From Pseudomonas sp. UFMG81 (GTDB taxonomy: Bacteria > Pseudomonadota > Gammaproteobacteria > Pseudomonadales > Pseudomonadaceae), in assembly GCF_015354575.1 (NCBI RefSeq), contig NZ_JACAFQ010000044.1:3297-54837 (forward strand): 51,541 nt of DNA, given 5' to 3'. Positions within the stretch are counted from its first letter, which is position 1, and each line of letters starts with the position of its first letter. The notes below the pieces were generated by a model that was not told the DNA's origin, did not search any database, and saw nothing but the letters and a program-made list of their open reading frames with translations. Positions 9,097 to 17,060 of this stretch are shown piece by piece. The translations under genes were made by a program, and so were the position numbers.

Positions 9097-10887
9097 ATGC
9101 AACGCCTCATCTTGACCGTGCTCATCTGCCTGGGCTTCGCCCTGCCGGGCAGCGCCAGTGCCTGGTGGCAGGACGACTGGCAGTTCCGCAAGCAGATTTC
9201 CGTCGACAGCACACCGCAAGGCGCGGCGCTGACCCAGGCGCTGGGCCGCACAGCGGTACTGGTGCGCCTGCACACCGGCAACTTTGGTTTTGACGGGGTG
9301 AGCGAGAGCGGTGCCGATATCCGCTTCGTCAGCGCCGATGACAAGACCGTGCTCAACCACCGCATCGAAAGCTTCGACCCGCTGATGGGCATCGCGCAGA
9401 TCTGGGTCGATGTGCCGCGTATCGAGGCTGGCCAGCGCCAGGACCTGTGGATGTACTACGGCAACCCCAAGGCGCAGCCGGCCGATGGCCAGCCGGTGTT
9501 CGACGCCGACTTCACCGCGCTGTTCCACTTCGACGGCGCCACCCCCCAGGACGCCAGCCCCTACGGCAACAGCCTGCAGGGCAATGTCGCCGCCATCGAC
9601 GGGGTGATCGGCCGCGCGATCCAGCTGCACGACCAGCCGCTGCAACTGGCGGCCAACCCGGCGCTGCAATGGCCGGCTGGTGGCGCAATGACCTTCAGTG
9701 CCTGGGTGCGCCAGGACCAGTCCGCCGGTGACCAGCTGCTACTGGCCCGTCACGAAGGCGAGCACCGGCTGCTGCTGGGGCTCAGCCTGGGCATGCCGTT
9801 CGTGGAACTCGACGGCCAGCGCGCCACGGCCAACCAGGCATTGGCGCCGGGGCAGTGGCAACACCTGGCGCTGAGCGCCGATGGCGCCCGGTTCAGCCTG
9901 CTGCTCGAAGGCCGCGAAGTGGCCAGCCTGGCCGCCAGCCTGCCAGCGTTCGCCGGGGCGCTCGGCATTGGCGGCGATACCGCGGCGGGCGAGGGCGCGG
10001 CGAACTTCGTCGGCGCTCTCGATGAGTTGCGCCTGTCCCGCGTGGCCCGCAGCGCGCAGGCGTTGCAAGCGGATGTGATGACCCAGGGCGCCGAATCGCG
10101 CCTGGTGGTGTATGGCGTCGACGAAGAGCAGTCCGGTTTCGGTTTCGGCAGCCTGGGCTTCTTGCTCAAGGCGGTGCCCGTGGATGCCTGGGTGATCATC
10201 GCCGTGCTGGTGCTGATGATGGTCCAGTCCTGGCTGATCATGCTGCGCAAGAACCGTACCCTCAACCGCGTCACCCAGGCCAATGGCGAGTTCCGTGACG
10301 TGTTTGCCGACGTCGGTACGCAGCTGGAGAAGTTTGCCGACGACCAGGACCTCAAGCAGCGCCTTGCCCATTCGCCACTGTGGCGCCTGTACCAGGTGGC
10401 GGTGAAGGAAATCCGCACCCGCCGCGAGCAGGGCGCCGATACCGCCGTGGTGTCGGCGGCCACCATCGAGGCGATCCGCTGCTCCATGGACGGCGTGCGC
10501 ACCCGCGAGAACCAGGCCCTGGGCGCCAAGCTCTCGACCCTGTCCAACGCCATCGCCGGCGGCCCCTACATAGGCCTGCTCGGTACGGTGCTGGGGATCA
10601 TGGTGGTGTTCCTCGGCACGGCCATGGCCGGCGATGTGAACATCAACGCCATCGCCCCGGGCATGGCGGCGGCCCTGTTGGCCACGGCCATGGGCCTGTT
10701 CGTCGCGATCCCCGCGCTGTTCGGCTACAACCGCCTGGTCACCCGCAACAAGGAGGTCAGCGCCGACATGCGGGTGTTCGTCGACGAGTTCATCACCCGC
10801 CTGGCCGAACTGCACGGCCAGGGCGATGCCGACGAGGCTGCGCAGCGCCACGCCAGCCACGTCGTCCACCCGACCGTCCCGGCCTGA
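9097..10887 (+). CDS. exbB: ExbB/TolQ/MotA-type proton-channel protein with N-terminal DUF2341 and LamG-like periplasmic domains
   Basis: The protein has 596 residues, against roughly 240 for classical ExbB. A signal peptide (residues 1-22, ending SASAWW) leads into a DUF2341-type start (WWQDDWQFRKQISVD) and a concanavalin/LamG-like beta-sandwich (about 150-330; FHFDGATPQDASPYGNS, MTFSAWVRQ, LDELRLSRVARS). A membrane segment lies at about 363-385. The MotA/TolQ/ExbB domain follows (IAGGPYIGLLGTVLGIMVVF near 490, then a second and third helix including AAALLATAMGLFVAIPAL). It starts 30 nt after tpsB and precedes ExbD. It probably forms the motor of a dedicated Ton-like complex whose periplasmic part may bind carbohydrate or the exoprotein (inference). 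Confidence 0.88.
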   Translation: MQRLILTVLICLGFALPGSASAWWQDDWQFRKQISVDSTPQGAALTQALGRTAVLVRLHTGNFGFDGVSESGADIRFVSADDKTVLNHRIESFDPLMGIAQIWVDVPRIEAGQRQDLWMYYGNPKAQPADGQPVFDADFTALFHFDGATPQDASPYGNSLQGNVAAIDGVIGRAIQLHDQPLQLAANPALQWPAGGAMTFSAWVRQDQSAGDQLLLARHEGEHRLLLGLSLGMPFVELDGQRATANQALAPGQWQHLALSADGARFSLLLEGREVASLAASLPAFAGALGIGGDTAAGEGAANFVGALDELRLSRVARSAQALQADVMTQGAESRLVVYGVDEEQSGFGFGSLGFLLKAVPVDAWVIIAVLVLMMVQSWLIMLRKNRTLNRVTQANGEFRDVFADVGTQLEKFADDQDLKQRLAHSPLWRLYQVAVKEIRTRREQGADTAVVSAATIEAIRCSMDGVRTRENQALGAKLSTLSNAIAGGPYIGLLGTVLGIMVVFLGTAMAGDVNINAIAPGMAAALLATAMGLFVAIPALFGYNRLVTRNKEVSADMRVFVDEFITRLAELHGQGDADEAAQRHASHVVHPTVPA

Positions 10888-10897
10888 GGAGCGCAGC

Positions 10898-11323
10898 ATG
10901 GCATCCGTGAACGCTTCCCATGACGACGACGATGACGCGGCCGTTGACAGCATCAACATCACCCCCCTGGTGGACGTGCTGATGGTGGTGCTGGTGATGT
11001 TCATCCTCACCGCCACCGCCCAGGTGTCCGGCATCCAGGTGCAGCTGCCCAAGGCCAGCGCCACGGTGTCGCTGGCCCAGCCCAAGACCAAGGCGATTTC
11101 GATCAACGACGCCGGGCAGGTGTTCCTCGACGCCTACCCGGTGACCCTGGCCGAGCTCGAGGACCGCCTGCGCAGCGAGAAGGCGCGCAACCCGGACTTC
11201 CCGCTGATCGTGCGCGGTGACGCCGGGGTGCAGTACCAGAAAGTGGTCGAGGTGCTCGACCTGTTGCGGCGTCTGGAGCTGGCCCAGGTCGGGCTGGTCA
11301 CCGGCAAGCCGAACCAGGGTTGA
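10898..11323 (+). CDS. exbD: ExbD/TolR family protein
   Basis: The protein has 141 residues. ATG 10898 is preceded by GAGGAG, which overlaps the exbB stop. An acidic cytoplasmic N-terminus (five consecutive Asp at 9-13) precedes the hallmark INITPLVDVLMV, with the channel aspartate at D26. A single membrane helix spans about 27-43. The periplasmic domain has the usual ExbD pattern (VQLPKA, KAISINDAGQVFLD, PLIVRGDAGVQYQKVVEVLD). It would pair with the upstream ExbB to harvest the proton-motive force for the TonB-like protein that follows. Confidence 0.93.
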   Translation: MASVNASHDDDDDAAVDSINITPLVDVLMVVLVMFILTATAQVSGIQVQLPKASATVSLAQPKTKAISINDAGQVFLDAYPVTLAELEDRLRSEKARNPDFPLIVRGDAGVQYQKVVEVLDLLRRLELAQVGLVTGKPNQG

Positions 11324-11331
11324 GGCCAGCG

Positions 11332-12111
11332 ATGAAGCAGACACTCAACAGCCGTCGCCTGCTGGTTGCCGCAGGCCTCACCGTGCTCGGCGTGGTGGGC
11401 GCCTGGCTGCTCTGGCAGTGGGCCAACGACATGAGCGGGGTGCGCCGTGAGGCACCGAAAGTGCCGGCGATCATCCCCTTGCCACCCCCACCGCCGCCAC
11501 CTCCGGAGCCGCCCAAAGAGCCGGAACCACCGGTGGAGGAGAAGATCGCCGAGCCCGAGCCGGTGCCCGAAGCCGAAGAGGTCAAGCCGGCCGAGGAGGC
11601 ACCGCCCAACCCCGCCGAAGACTTGGCCAACCCCATGCAAATGGACGGTGACGCGCAGTCCGGCAGCGACGCCTTCAACGTCGGCGCCGGCAAGGGCGGC
11701 GGCGACGTTGAAGGCGTCGCTGCCGGACTGCGCGTCACCGTCCATTTGCATGGGGTTGGCCAAGTCTTCGGCGGGGTTGGGCGGTGCCTCCTCGGCCGGC
11801 TTGACCTCTTCGGCTTCGGCCACCGGCTCGGGCTCGGCACCGGCACCTACAACAACTACATGGCCTCGACCCTGCAGAAGCTGCTGCGCGACAACCCCGA
11901 GCTGCGCAACCAGGTGTTCAACCTGCAAGTCGGTGTGTGGTTGAGCGAGACGGGCGAGTTCATCCGCGTGGAGGTGCTGCGTTCCAGCGGTGACGCGGCC
12001 AAGGACGAATTGATCGCGGGCGCCTTGCGTGGCGCGCCGCCGATGGCGCAACGCCCACCCGCCGACATGCCCATGCCGGTGCGCATGAACCTGGGTGGGC
12101 GGCGCCCATGA
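11332..12111 (+). CDS. tonB: TonB-like energy transducer with an in-frame inverted duplication in its linker
   Basis: The protein has 259 residues. ATG 11332 is preceded by GAGG at the exbD stop. One membrane anchor (about residues 9-28) leads to a proline-rich linker (PPPPPPPPEPPKEPEPP, then Glu/Pro-rich), a Gly-rich GAGKGGG stretch, and a TonB-type C-terminal domain (about 170-259: YMASTLQKLLRDNPELRN, VWLSETGEFIRVEVLRSSG). Residues about 122-169 are unlike any TonB linker (VHLHGVGQVFGGVGRCLLG, with a Cys and Leu/Gly runs). They are exactly the reverse-complement reading of the DNA encoding residues 73-119. The frame stays open and the C-terminal domain is intact, so a longer but complete protein could be made. 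It may energise TpsB or the porin; this is inferred from the operon. Confidence 0.85.
   Translation: MKQTLNSRRLLVAAGLTVLGVVGAWLLWQWANDMSGVRREAPKVPAIIPLPPPPPPPPEPPKEPEPPVEEKIAEPEPVPEAEEVKPAEEAPPNPAEDLANPMQMDGDAQSGSDAFNVGAGKGGGDVEGVAAGLRVTVHLHGVGQVFGGVGRCLLGRLDLFGFGHRLGLGTGTYNNYMASTLQKLLRDNPELRNQVFNLQVGVWLSETGEFIRVEVLRSSGDAAKDELIAGALRGAPPMAQRPPADMPMPVRMNLGGRRP
11548..11838. repeat. Near-perfect palindrome: 142-bp arms, 7-nt loop, inside the tonB-like gene
   Basis: Bases 11548-11689 and 11697-11838 are reverse complements at 140 of 142 positions (paired positions sum to 23386). The mismatches are 11566/11820 and 11684/11702. The central loop is 11690-11696. Because of the symmetry, the same peptide (PNPAEDLANPMQMDGDAQ) is encoded on both strands. 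Outside the arms the pairing stops abruptly (11547 against 11839). A snap-back template switch during replication, or a fold-back or assembly artefact, would each produce this shape. Confidence 0.97.
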
Positions 12112-12152
12112 ACACTGTGAATGCACGACTGACCTTTAGGAGCGTTAGACCC

Positions 12153-13835
12153 ATGATGTGCACAGTAAACCGACTGACCGCCGCGATCGGCCTGGGGCTG
12201 CTGGCGACGGTCGGCCCGGCCCTGGCGCAAGCCCCGGCGCCGTCGCAGAACGCTACGGTCAACCTGATCCGCCTGCTGGTGGAGCAGGGGGTGATCAAGC
12301 AGGACCACGCCAATGCCCTGATCCAGCAGGCCGAAACCGAAGCGCAGCAGGCCCGTGCCAGTGTCGCCGCGGTGCCAGCAGCCAACGGCGAGGTGCGCGT
12401 GCAGTACGTGCCGGCCATCGTTCGCGAGCAGATCCGCGACGAGATCAAGGCTGAAGTCATGAGCACCGCCAAGCAGGAGAACTGGGCGGCGCCGAATACC
12501 TTCCCGGACTGGGCTTCGCGCATCAGCTTCGATGGCGACGTGCGCTTGCGCGACGAGTCGCGCTACTACTCGGACAGCAACAGCAACGAGATTGTCGACT
12601 TCGCCAAGCTCAACAAGGACGGCCCCTACGACGTCAACCCCAACAGCAGCCGCAGCCTGCCGCCACTGCTCAACACCCGCGAGGACCGCGAGAACCTGTT
12701 GCGCCTGCGTGCCCGCTTCGGCCTGACGGCGGTGTTGGCGCCCACCTGGACCGCTGGCATTCGTATCGGTACCGGCAGCGACGACAACCCGGTGTCGACC
12801 ACCCAGACCCTGGGCGGCGGCTTCGGCAAGAAGGACCTGTGGCTGGACCGTGGCTACCTGACCTGGAAACCCGACCAGCGCCTGGCGCTGACCGGCGGGC
12901 GGATCGCCAACCCGTTCCTGTCCACCGACATGCTGTACTCCCGCGACCTGAACTTCGACGGGGTGGCTGCGATCTTCGACCAGCCGTTGAACGACGGGCT
13001 GAACCTGTTCGGCACCGTCGGCGCGTTCCCGGTCGAGTACACCCAGGACACTTCCAGCAGCAACGGTTTCGACAAGGAAGAAAGCGACAACAAGTGGCTG
13101 TACGGCGTGCAACTGGGCAGCAAGTGGCAGCTCAATGACAGCAACCGCCTGACCGGCGCACTGGCGTACTACCGCTTCGACGATATCGCCGGCCAGCGCT
13201 CCTCGGCGTGTGCACCGTGGGCAGGGGACCCGGGCTGCGACACCGATGGCAGCCGCCCGACCTTCATGCAGAAGGGCAACACCCTGTTCCAACTGCGCAA
13301 CATCAGCCTCGACCCGAGCAACCCCGAGGCCACGCCGCAGCCACAGTTCGTGGGCCTGGCCTCGGAGTTCGACCTGCTCGACCTCAACCTGATCTGGGAT
13401 ACCGACCTACCGGGTGACCTGAAACTGCGCAGCCACGCCAACTACATCCATAACCTGGCCTACGACGAAGGCGACATGCGCAAGCGTTCGGCGGGCCAGT
13501 TCGTCAACAACCTCGACAGCAGCGGCAAGCTGGAGAGCGGTGGCGATGCCTGGCTGGTGCAGTTCACCCTGGGCAACGCCCTGGAGCCGAGTGCGCGCGG
13601 CGACTGGAGCCTGTTCGCCGGGTACCGCTACATCCAGCCCGACGCCATGCCGGACGGTTTCAACGATTCTTCGTTCCACCTCGGTGGCACCAACGCCAAG
13701 GGTTATGTGCTGGGGGCCAACTACGGCCTGGAGAAGAACATCATCGCCACGGCCCGTTGGCTGAGTTCCGAGGCGGTCTACGGTGCGCCGTTCGACATCG
13801 ATGTGCTGCAACTGGAACTCAACACGCGCTTCTAG
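12153..13835 (+). CDS. Putative outer-membrane porin
   Basis: The protein has 560 residues. I chose ATG 12153 because AGGAG (12138-12142) lies upstream and it gives a clean signal peptide ending PALAQA. ATG 12108, which overlaps the tonB stop as ATGA, is the alternative. After the signal comes a short helical segment (NLIRLLVEQGVIKQDHANAL), then a beta-rich barrel with many alternating aromatic and polar residues (ISFDGDVRLRDESRYYS, LWLDRGYLTWKPDQRLALTGG, WSLFAGYRYIQPDAMPDG), ending in ELNTRF with a terminal Phe. It resembles the 'putative porin' family often found beside such ExbBD/TonB modules. The substrate is unknown. Confidence 0.85.
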   Translation: MMCTVNRLTAAIGLGLLATVGPALAQAPAPSQNATVNLIRLLVEQGVIKQDHANALIQQAETEAQQARASVAAVPAANGEVRVQYVPAIVREQIRDEIKAEVMSTAKQENWAAPNTFPDWASRISFDGDVRLRDESRYYSDSNSNEIVDFAKLNKDGPYDVNPNSSRSLPPLLNTREDRENLLRLRARFGLTAVLAPTWTAGIRIGTGSDDNPVSTTQTLGGGFGKKDLWLDRGYLTWKPDQRLALTGGRIANPFLSTDMLYSRDLNFDGVAAIFDQPLNDGLNLFGTVGAFPVEYTQDTSSSNGFDKEESDNKWLYGVQLGSKWQLNDSNRLTGALAYYRFDDIAGQRSSACAPWAGDPGCDTDGSRPTFMQKGNTLFQLRNISLDPSNPEATPQPQFVGLASEFDLLDLNLIWDTDLPGDLKLRSHANYIHNLAYDEGDMRKRSAGQFVNNLDSSGKLESGGDAWLVQFTLGNALEPSARGDWSLFAGYRYIQPDAMPDGFNDSSFHLGGTNAKGYVLGANYGLEKNIIATARWLSSEAVYGAPFDIDVLQLELNTRF

Positions 13836-13848
13836 CCGGAGGTCGATC

Positions 13849-14487
13849 ATGAACAAGCAAGCCCCTCGGGCGCTGTGGCTGGCGCTGGGCCTGTGCCTGG
13901 CGAGCAGCGCCACGGCGCAGACCCTCGAAGAGCGTCTGCGCGCCCAGTTGCGCAGCACCGCCCAGCAGTTGCAGGCGCTGCAGAGCGAGCAGGCCCAGGC
14001 CACGGCGGCGCGCCTTGGCGCCGAACAGCAGCGTGATGCGGCCTTGGCCCAGGTCAAGCAGCTGAGCGCGGAGCTGGCCCGCAGCCGTGGCCAGGCCGAA
14101 CAACTGGCTGGGCAGCAGCAGGCGCTGCATAGCCAGGCCCAGGCCTTGGTGGCCAGCAGCAATGAGCAACTGGGCAAGTACAAACAGGCCTACGACGAGC
14201 TGCTGGTGATGGCCCGGGCCAAGGAGAGCGAGCGCGCGACCCTGGCCGGCCAGCTGCAGGCACGTGACGGCGAGGTGCAGCAGTGCGCGCAGAAGAACCA
14301 GCAGATGTATGGCGTGGCCAAGGAGATTCTCCAGGCCTACGAGAAGGTCGACCTGGCCGATGTGATGAACATGCGCCAACCTTTTGCCGGCAGTGCGCGG
14401 GTGAAGTTCGAGGAAATGGCGCAAACCTTCGGCGATCAGCTATACCAGACACAGTTCGATGCGGCGCAAGCACGCGCCGCGCAATGA
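13849..14487 (+). CDS. Periplasmic coiled-coil protein of unknown function
   Basis: The protein has 212 residues. ATG 13849 follows GGAGG (13838-13842), just after the porin stop. A signal peptide (about 1-23, ending SSATAQ) is followed by a long Gln/Ala/Leu/Glu-rich coiled coil (about 25-150; LEERLRAQLRSTAQQLQALQ). A more globular C-terminus (QMYGVAKEILQAYEKVDLAD, ARVKFEEMAQTFGDQLYQ) completes it. I do not recognise a named family. The position in the operon suggests a periplasmic scaffold or chaperone for the secretion/Ton module (inference). Confidence 0.8.
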   Translation: MNKQAPRALWLALGLCLASSATAQTLEERLRAQLRSTAQQLQALQSEQAQATAARLGAEQQRDAALAQVKQLSAELARSRGQAEQLAGQQQALHSQAQALVASSNEQLGKYKQAYDELLVMARAKESERATLAGQLQARDGEVQQCAQKNQQMYGVAKEILQAYEKVDLADVMNMRQPFAGSARVKFEEMAQTFGDQLYQTQFDAAQARAAQ

Positions 14488-14514
14488 TGTATCGACACCA
14501 CAAGGAGCAAGACC

Positions 14515-14991
14515 ATGACTGAACAAGCCCTGATCGAAAGCGTGAACGTCGAGTTTCTGACCACCCTGATGCAGGATGCGGGGCTGCGGGTCAACCGCAG
14601 CGAACAGAACGGCCTGGTGCAGCTGCTCAGCGCCAGCCAGGGCATCGGTTTCGCCGTGCGCCTGGGCAACCCGGGGCAGGGCGAGGGGCAATTCGTCGAC
14701 TTCACCTTCAGCTGCGCCCTGCGCATCCAGGGCGAGCTGCCCGAGGGGCTGGTGGAGCGCTGGAGCAGCAGCCGCCGTTTCGCCCGGCTGTACCGCCAGG
14801 GTGAATTCCTGGTGATGGAGCAGGATGTGCTGGTCACCGACGGGGTCAGCCGCCAACACCTGGCCAACCACCTGCTGCTGTGGGACCGCCTGCTCCAGGA
14901 GTTCATCGCCTACCTGCGCGACTTCAGCCGCCACGCCGCGCAAGGCCAGCCTGAGCCCGCCACCCAGGTGGCAGAGGACAACGCCTCGTGA
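14515..14991 (+). CDS. YbjN-like (type III chaperone-fold) protein
   Basis: The protein has 158 residues and is cytoplasmic, with no signal peptide. AAGGAG lies 7 nt before ATG 14515. The pattern of an N-terminal helix, a strand-rich middle (GLVQLLSASQGIGFAVRLGN, FVDFTFSCALRIQG) and a long C-terminal helix (LWDRLLQEFIAYLRDFSRH) fits the YbjN family, whose fold resembles type III secretion chaperones. Its stop overlaps the start of the next gene (GTGA), so the two are probably translationally coupled. A chaperone-like role for the locus is inferred. Confidence 0.72.
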   Translation: MTEQALIESVNVEFLTTLMQDAGLRVNRSEQNGLVQLLSASQGIGFAVRLGNPGQGEGQFVDFTFSCALRIQGELPEGLVERWSSSRRFARLYRQGEFLVMEQDVLVTDGVSRQHLANHLLLWDRLLQEFIAYLRDFSRHAAQGQPEPATQVAEDNAS

Positions 14992-15920
14992 GCCGTCGCA
15001 GTCTATGGGCCGGCGCCGGTGCGCTGGCCCTGCTGGCGCTGGCCGTGGGCTTGGCCTTGCGCCCCGGCGCCGAGCCCGTGGCGGCCAGCCGAGCCCCTGA
15101 GCCGGCAGTGACGCAAGGCGTAGCCTTGGCGCGGCTGGGCGACCAGCAGGTCAGCGTGGATGAAGTGCGCGCCATGCTCGACCAGTTGCCGCCGGCCCAG
15201 GCCAACCAGCTGCGGGCCGATCGCCCGGCGCTGGAGGTATGGATCCGCTCGCGGCTGGCCGAAAAGGCGCTGTTCCAGCAGGCCGAAGCCCAGGGCTGGG
15301 GCGAGCGGCCCGACATCGTGCGCCAGACCCGCGCTGCCACCGAGCAGATCGTGCTGCGCGACTACCTGGTGTCGGTCAGTCAGGTGCCGGCCGATTACCC
15401 GTCTACCGAAGAGCTGCAACAGGCGTATGACGCCAGCAAGGCCGATTTGCAACTGCCGGAGCGCTACCGCCTGCAACAGATCTTCCTGGCGGGCAGCGGT
15501 GACGAGGTACGCAAGCAGGCGCAGGCCCTGAGCAAGCGTGCCCAGGCCGCCAATGCCGACTTCGCCGCCCTGGCCAAGGCCCACTCACAGGATGAGCGGG
15601 CCGCGCAGGCAGGTGGCGACACCGGCCTGCAACCGCTGGCGCAGTTGCTGCCCGCGGTACGCGAGGTGGTGCATGGGTTGGCGGTGGGCGCGGTGAGTGA
15701 GCCGGTGCAGAGCGAGGCGGGGTGGCATGTGGTCAAGCTTGTCGAGCGCCAGCCGCCGCGGCTGGCGACCCTCGACGAGGTGGCGCCACGCCTGCGCCTG
15801 GCGTTGCGCGCGCAGCGCCAGGAGCAGGCGGCCAAGGCCTATGTGGAAGGCCTGTTCAACCAGGCGACGCTGAGCATCGATGGCGCGGCGTTGCAGCAAC
15901 TGGGTGACGCGGGGCGCTGA
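14988..15920 (+). CDS. Membrane-anchored or periplasmic parvulin-type peptidyl-prolyl isomerase (PpiC/SurA-like)
   Basis: The protein has 310 residues. GTG 14988 overlaps the previous stop. An N-terminal hydrophobic segment (about 6-26) looks like a signal anchor. A SurA/PpiD-type helical chaperone part follows (about 45-150; LARLGDQQVSVDEVRAMLDQ, LEVWIRSRLAEKALFQQAEA). A parvulin domain occupies about 155-260 (YRLQQIFLAG, FAALAKAHSQDERAAQAGGD, SEPVQSEAGWHVVKLVERQP). A role in folding the exoprotein, TpsB or the porin in the periplasm is likely from context. A PpiC-type gene sits at the corresponding place in the P. aeruginosa pdt locus as I recall. Confidence 0.87.
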   Translation: MSRRSLWAGAGALALLALAVGLALRPGAEPVAASRAPEPAVTQGVALARLGDQQVSVDEVRAMLDQLPPAQANQLRADRPALEVWIRSRLAEKALFQQAEAQGWGERPDIVRQTRAATEQIVLRDYLVSVSQVPADYPSTEELQQAYDASKADLQLPERYRLQQIFLAGSGDEVRKQAQALSKRAQAANADFAALAKAHSQDERAAQAGGDTGLQPLAQLLPAVREVVHGLAVGAVSEPVQSEAGWHVVKLVERQPPRLATLDEVAPRLRLALRAQRQEQAAKAYVEGLFNQATLSIDGAALQQLGDAGR

Positions 15921-15938
15921 GATCAACCACGCAAGGAC

Positions 15939-15965
15939 GACCGGGCCGCGTTTGGCGGCCCGGTC
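15939..15965 (+). other. Strong hairpin between the PPIase gene and the LysR gene
   Basis: gaccgggccgc (15939-15949) pairs perfectly with gcggcccggtc (15955-15965) around the loop gtttg. No T-tract follows. The AGGAGG Shine-Dalgarno of the LysR gene begins at the very next base (15966). It may weaken read-through from the operon or modulate translation of the regulator. Confidence 0.55.
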
Positions 15966-15976
15966 AGGAGGCAAGG

Positions 15977-16894
15977 ATGCCGATGTTCGATATGCCCGTC
16001 CAAGCGGCCAGTACGGGTGCGCCGTATGACGAAACGATGCTGGCCTGTTTTCTCGCCAGTGCCCGCTGCGGCTGCTTCATGCAGGCGGCGCGCAGCCTGA
16101 ACTTGAGCGCGCCAGTACTGCGCAGGAAGCTCGCCCGGCTGGAGGCGCAGCTGGGGGTGACATTGTTCGCCAATCAGGACCATAGCGTGGTCCTGACGCG
16201 CCAGGGCCGGCACCTCAAGCAGGTGTTGCAGGCGCGCCAGCAACGGCTCGGTGAGGGCAGGGCGGTCAACACGCTGCGCCTGGCCGTGAGCGAACCGCTG
16301 CTGCGGGATTTTCTCGGGCGCAACCTGGTGACGTTCGTCCGCCAACTGGCCGGGGCGAGGCTGGAAGTGGTCAGCCTCGCCGACAGTGACAGCGATGTGT
16401 CGTTGTGTCTGACCGACAGTGCCGAGCAACCTCCTGAGCTAGCGTTCGCGTACGAGGACGCACAACGCCTGGCGGTGTTCGATTACCTGCCCTACATCGC
16501 CAAGCGCTATTGCCGCGAGGCCAACCGGCCCACCTGTGCCACGGCCCTGCGCGACTACATGCTGGTGCAGTGGCGCGGCGATCTGCCGGTGCCGGCCCTG
16601 GCGCCCTGGCACCGTTTGCTGGCGGCGCGCGAGGGCGGTGTCACCACCCTCGAGGACTACGAGATGTTCGTCCAGCTGATCCGTTGCAGCGCTTGCATCG
16701 GCCTGCTGCCGCACTACGCCGGCAAGAGCGATCGCAGCCTCATGGCCCTGCCGGGCGTGGTCCCGGAACCGATGCAGCGGGGCGTGTGGCTGGTCATCAA
16801 CCCGCGGTCGGCCAGTGAGGCGCTGGTGCTGCGGCTTGCCGAGTCGATCAAGGCTACGTTTGCCGAACGGCGCGATTGGTTCCAATCCGTGTGA
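15977..16894 (+). CDS. LysR-type transcriptional regulator
   Basis: The protein has 305 residues. ATG 15977 has AGGAGG 5 nt upstream. The N-terminal winged helix-turn-helix covers about residues 20-80 (ACFLASARCGCFMQAARSLN, LSAPVLRRKLARLEAQLGVT). The effector domain is less typical but retains the two-lobe pattern (NTLRLAVSEPLLRDFLG, VTTLEDYEMFVQLIRCSACI, GVWLVINPRSASEALVL). It closes the two-partner secretion/Ton operon, and a LysR gene occupies the same place in the P. aeruginosa pdt locus as I recall. It could control this locus. I see no evidence that ties it to the Tc toxin genes downstream. Confidence 0.86.
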   Translation: MPMFDMPVQAASTGAPYDETMLACFLASARCGCFMQAARSLNLSAPVLRRKLARLEAQLGVTLFANQDHSVVLTRQGRHLKQVLQARQQRLGEGRAVNTLRLAVSEPLLRDFLGRNLVTFVRQLAGARLEVVSLADSDSDVSLCLTDSAEQPPELAFAYEDAQRLAVFDYLPYIAKRYCREANRPTCATALRDYMLVQWRGDLPVPALAPWHRLLAAREGGVTTLEDYEMFVQLIRCSACIGLLPHYAGKSDRSLMALPGVVPEPMQRGVWLVINPRSASEALVLRLAESIKATFAERRDWFQSV

Positions 16895-16942
16895 GCCGAT
16901 GGGGTGTGTTCCTTGTGGGAGCAATTGTCTTGCACGGGTTTT

Positions 16943-17060
16943 CTGTAGGAGCGGCCTTGAACCGCAAAAGGGGGGCGCAGCGCCCCCAGAACCTCGATTG
17001 CACACCACGATCGCCGGGGCCGCTTTGCGGCCCTATCGCGACACAAGGCCGCTCCTACAG
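16943..17060. repeat. REP pair (BIME-like) with nested hairpins
   Basis: ctgtaggagcggcctt (16943-16958) is the exact reverse complement of 17045-17060. Between the arms lie further hairpins: ggggcgcagcgcccc (about 16972-16986) and gggccgctttgcggccc (about 17017-17033). No T-tract is seen. It probably marks the 3' boundary of the secretion operon. Confidence 0.85.

Noticed and set aside
7174..9669. Long antisense open frame (831 codons) across tpsB and exbB
   Set aside because: Typical shadow of a high-GC coding region: low-complexity His/Gln/Arg/Val-rich translation with no domain, while the + strand encodes clear TpsB and ExbB motifs.
11134..12126. Antisense frame in the tonB-like gene that repeats the linker peptide
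   Set aside because: Its apparent similarity to the real protein is a mere consequence of the palindrome, not a second gene.
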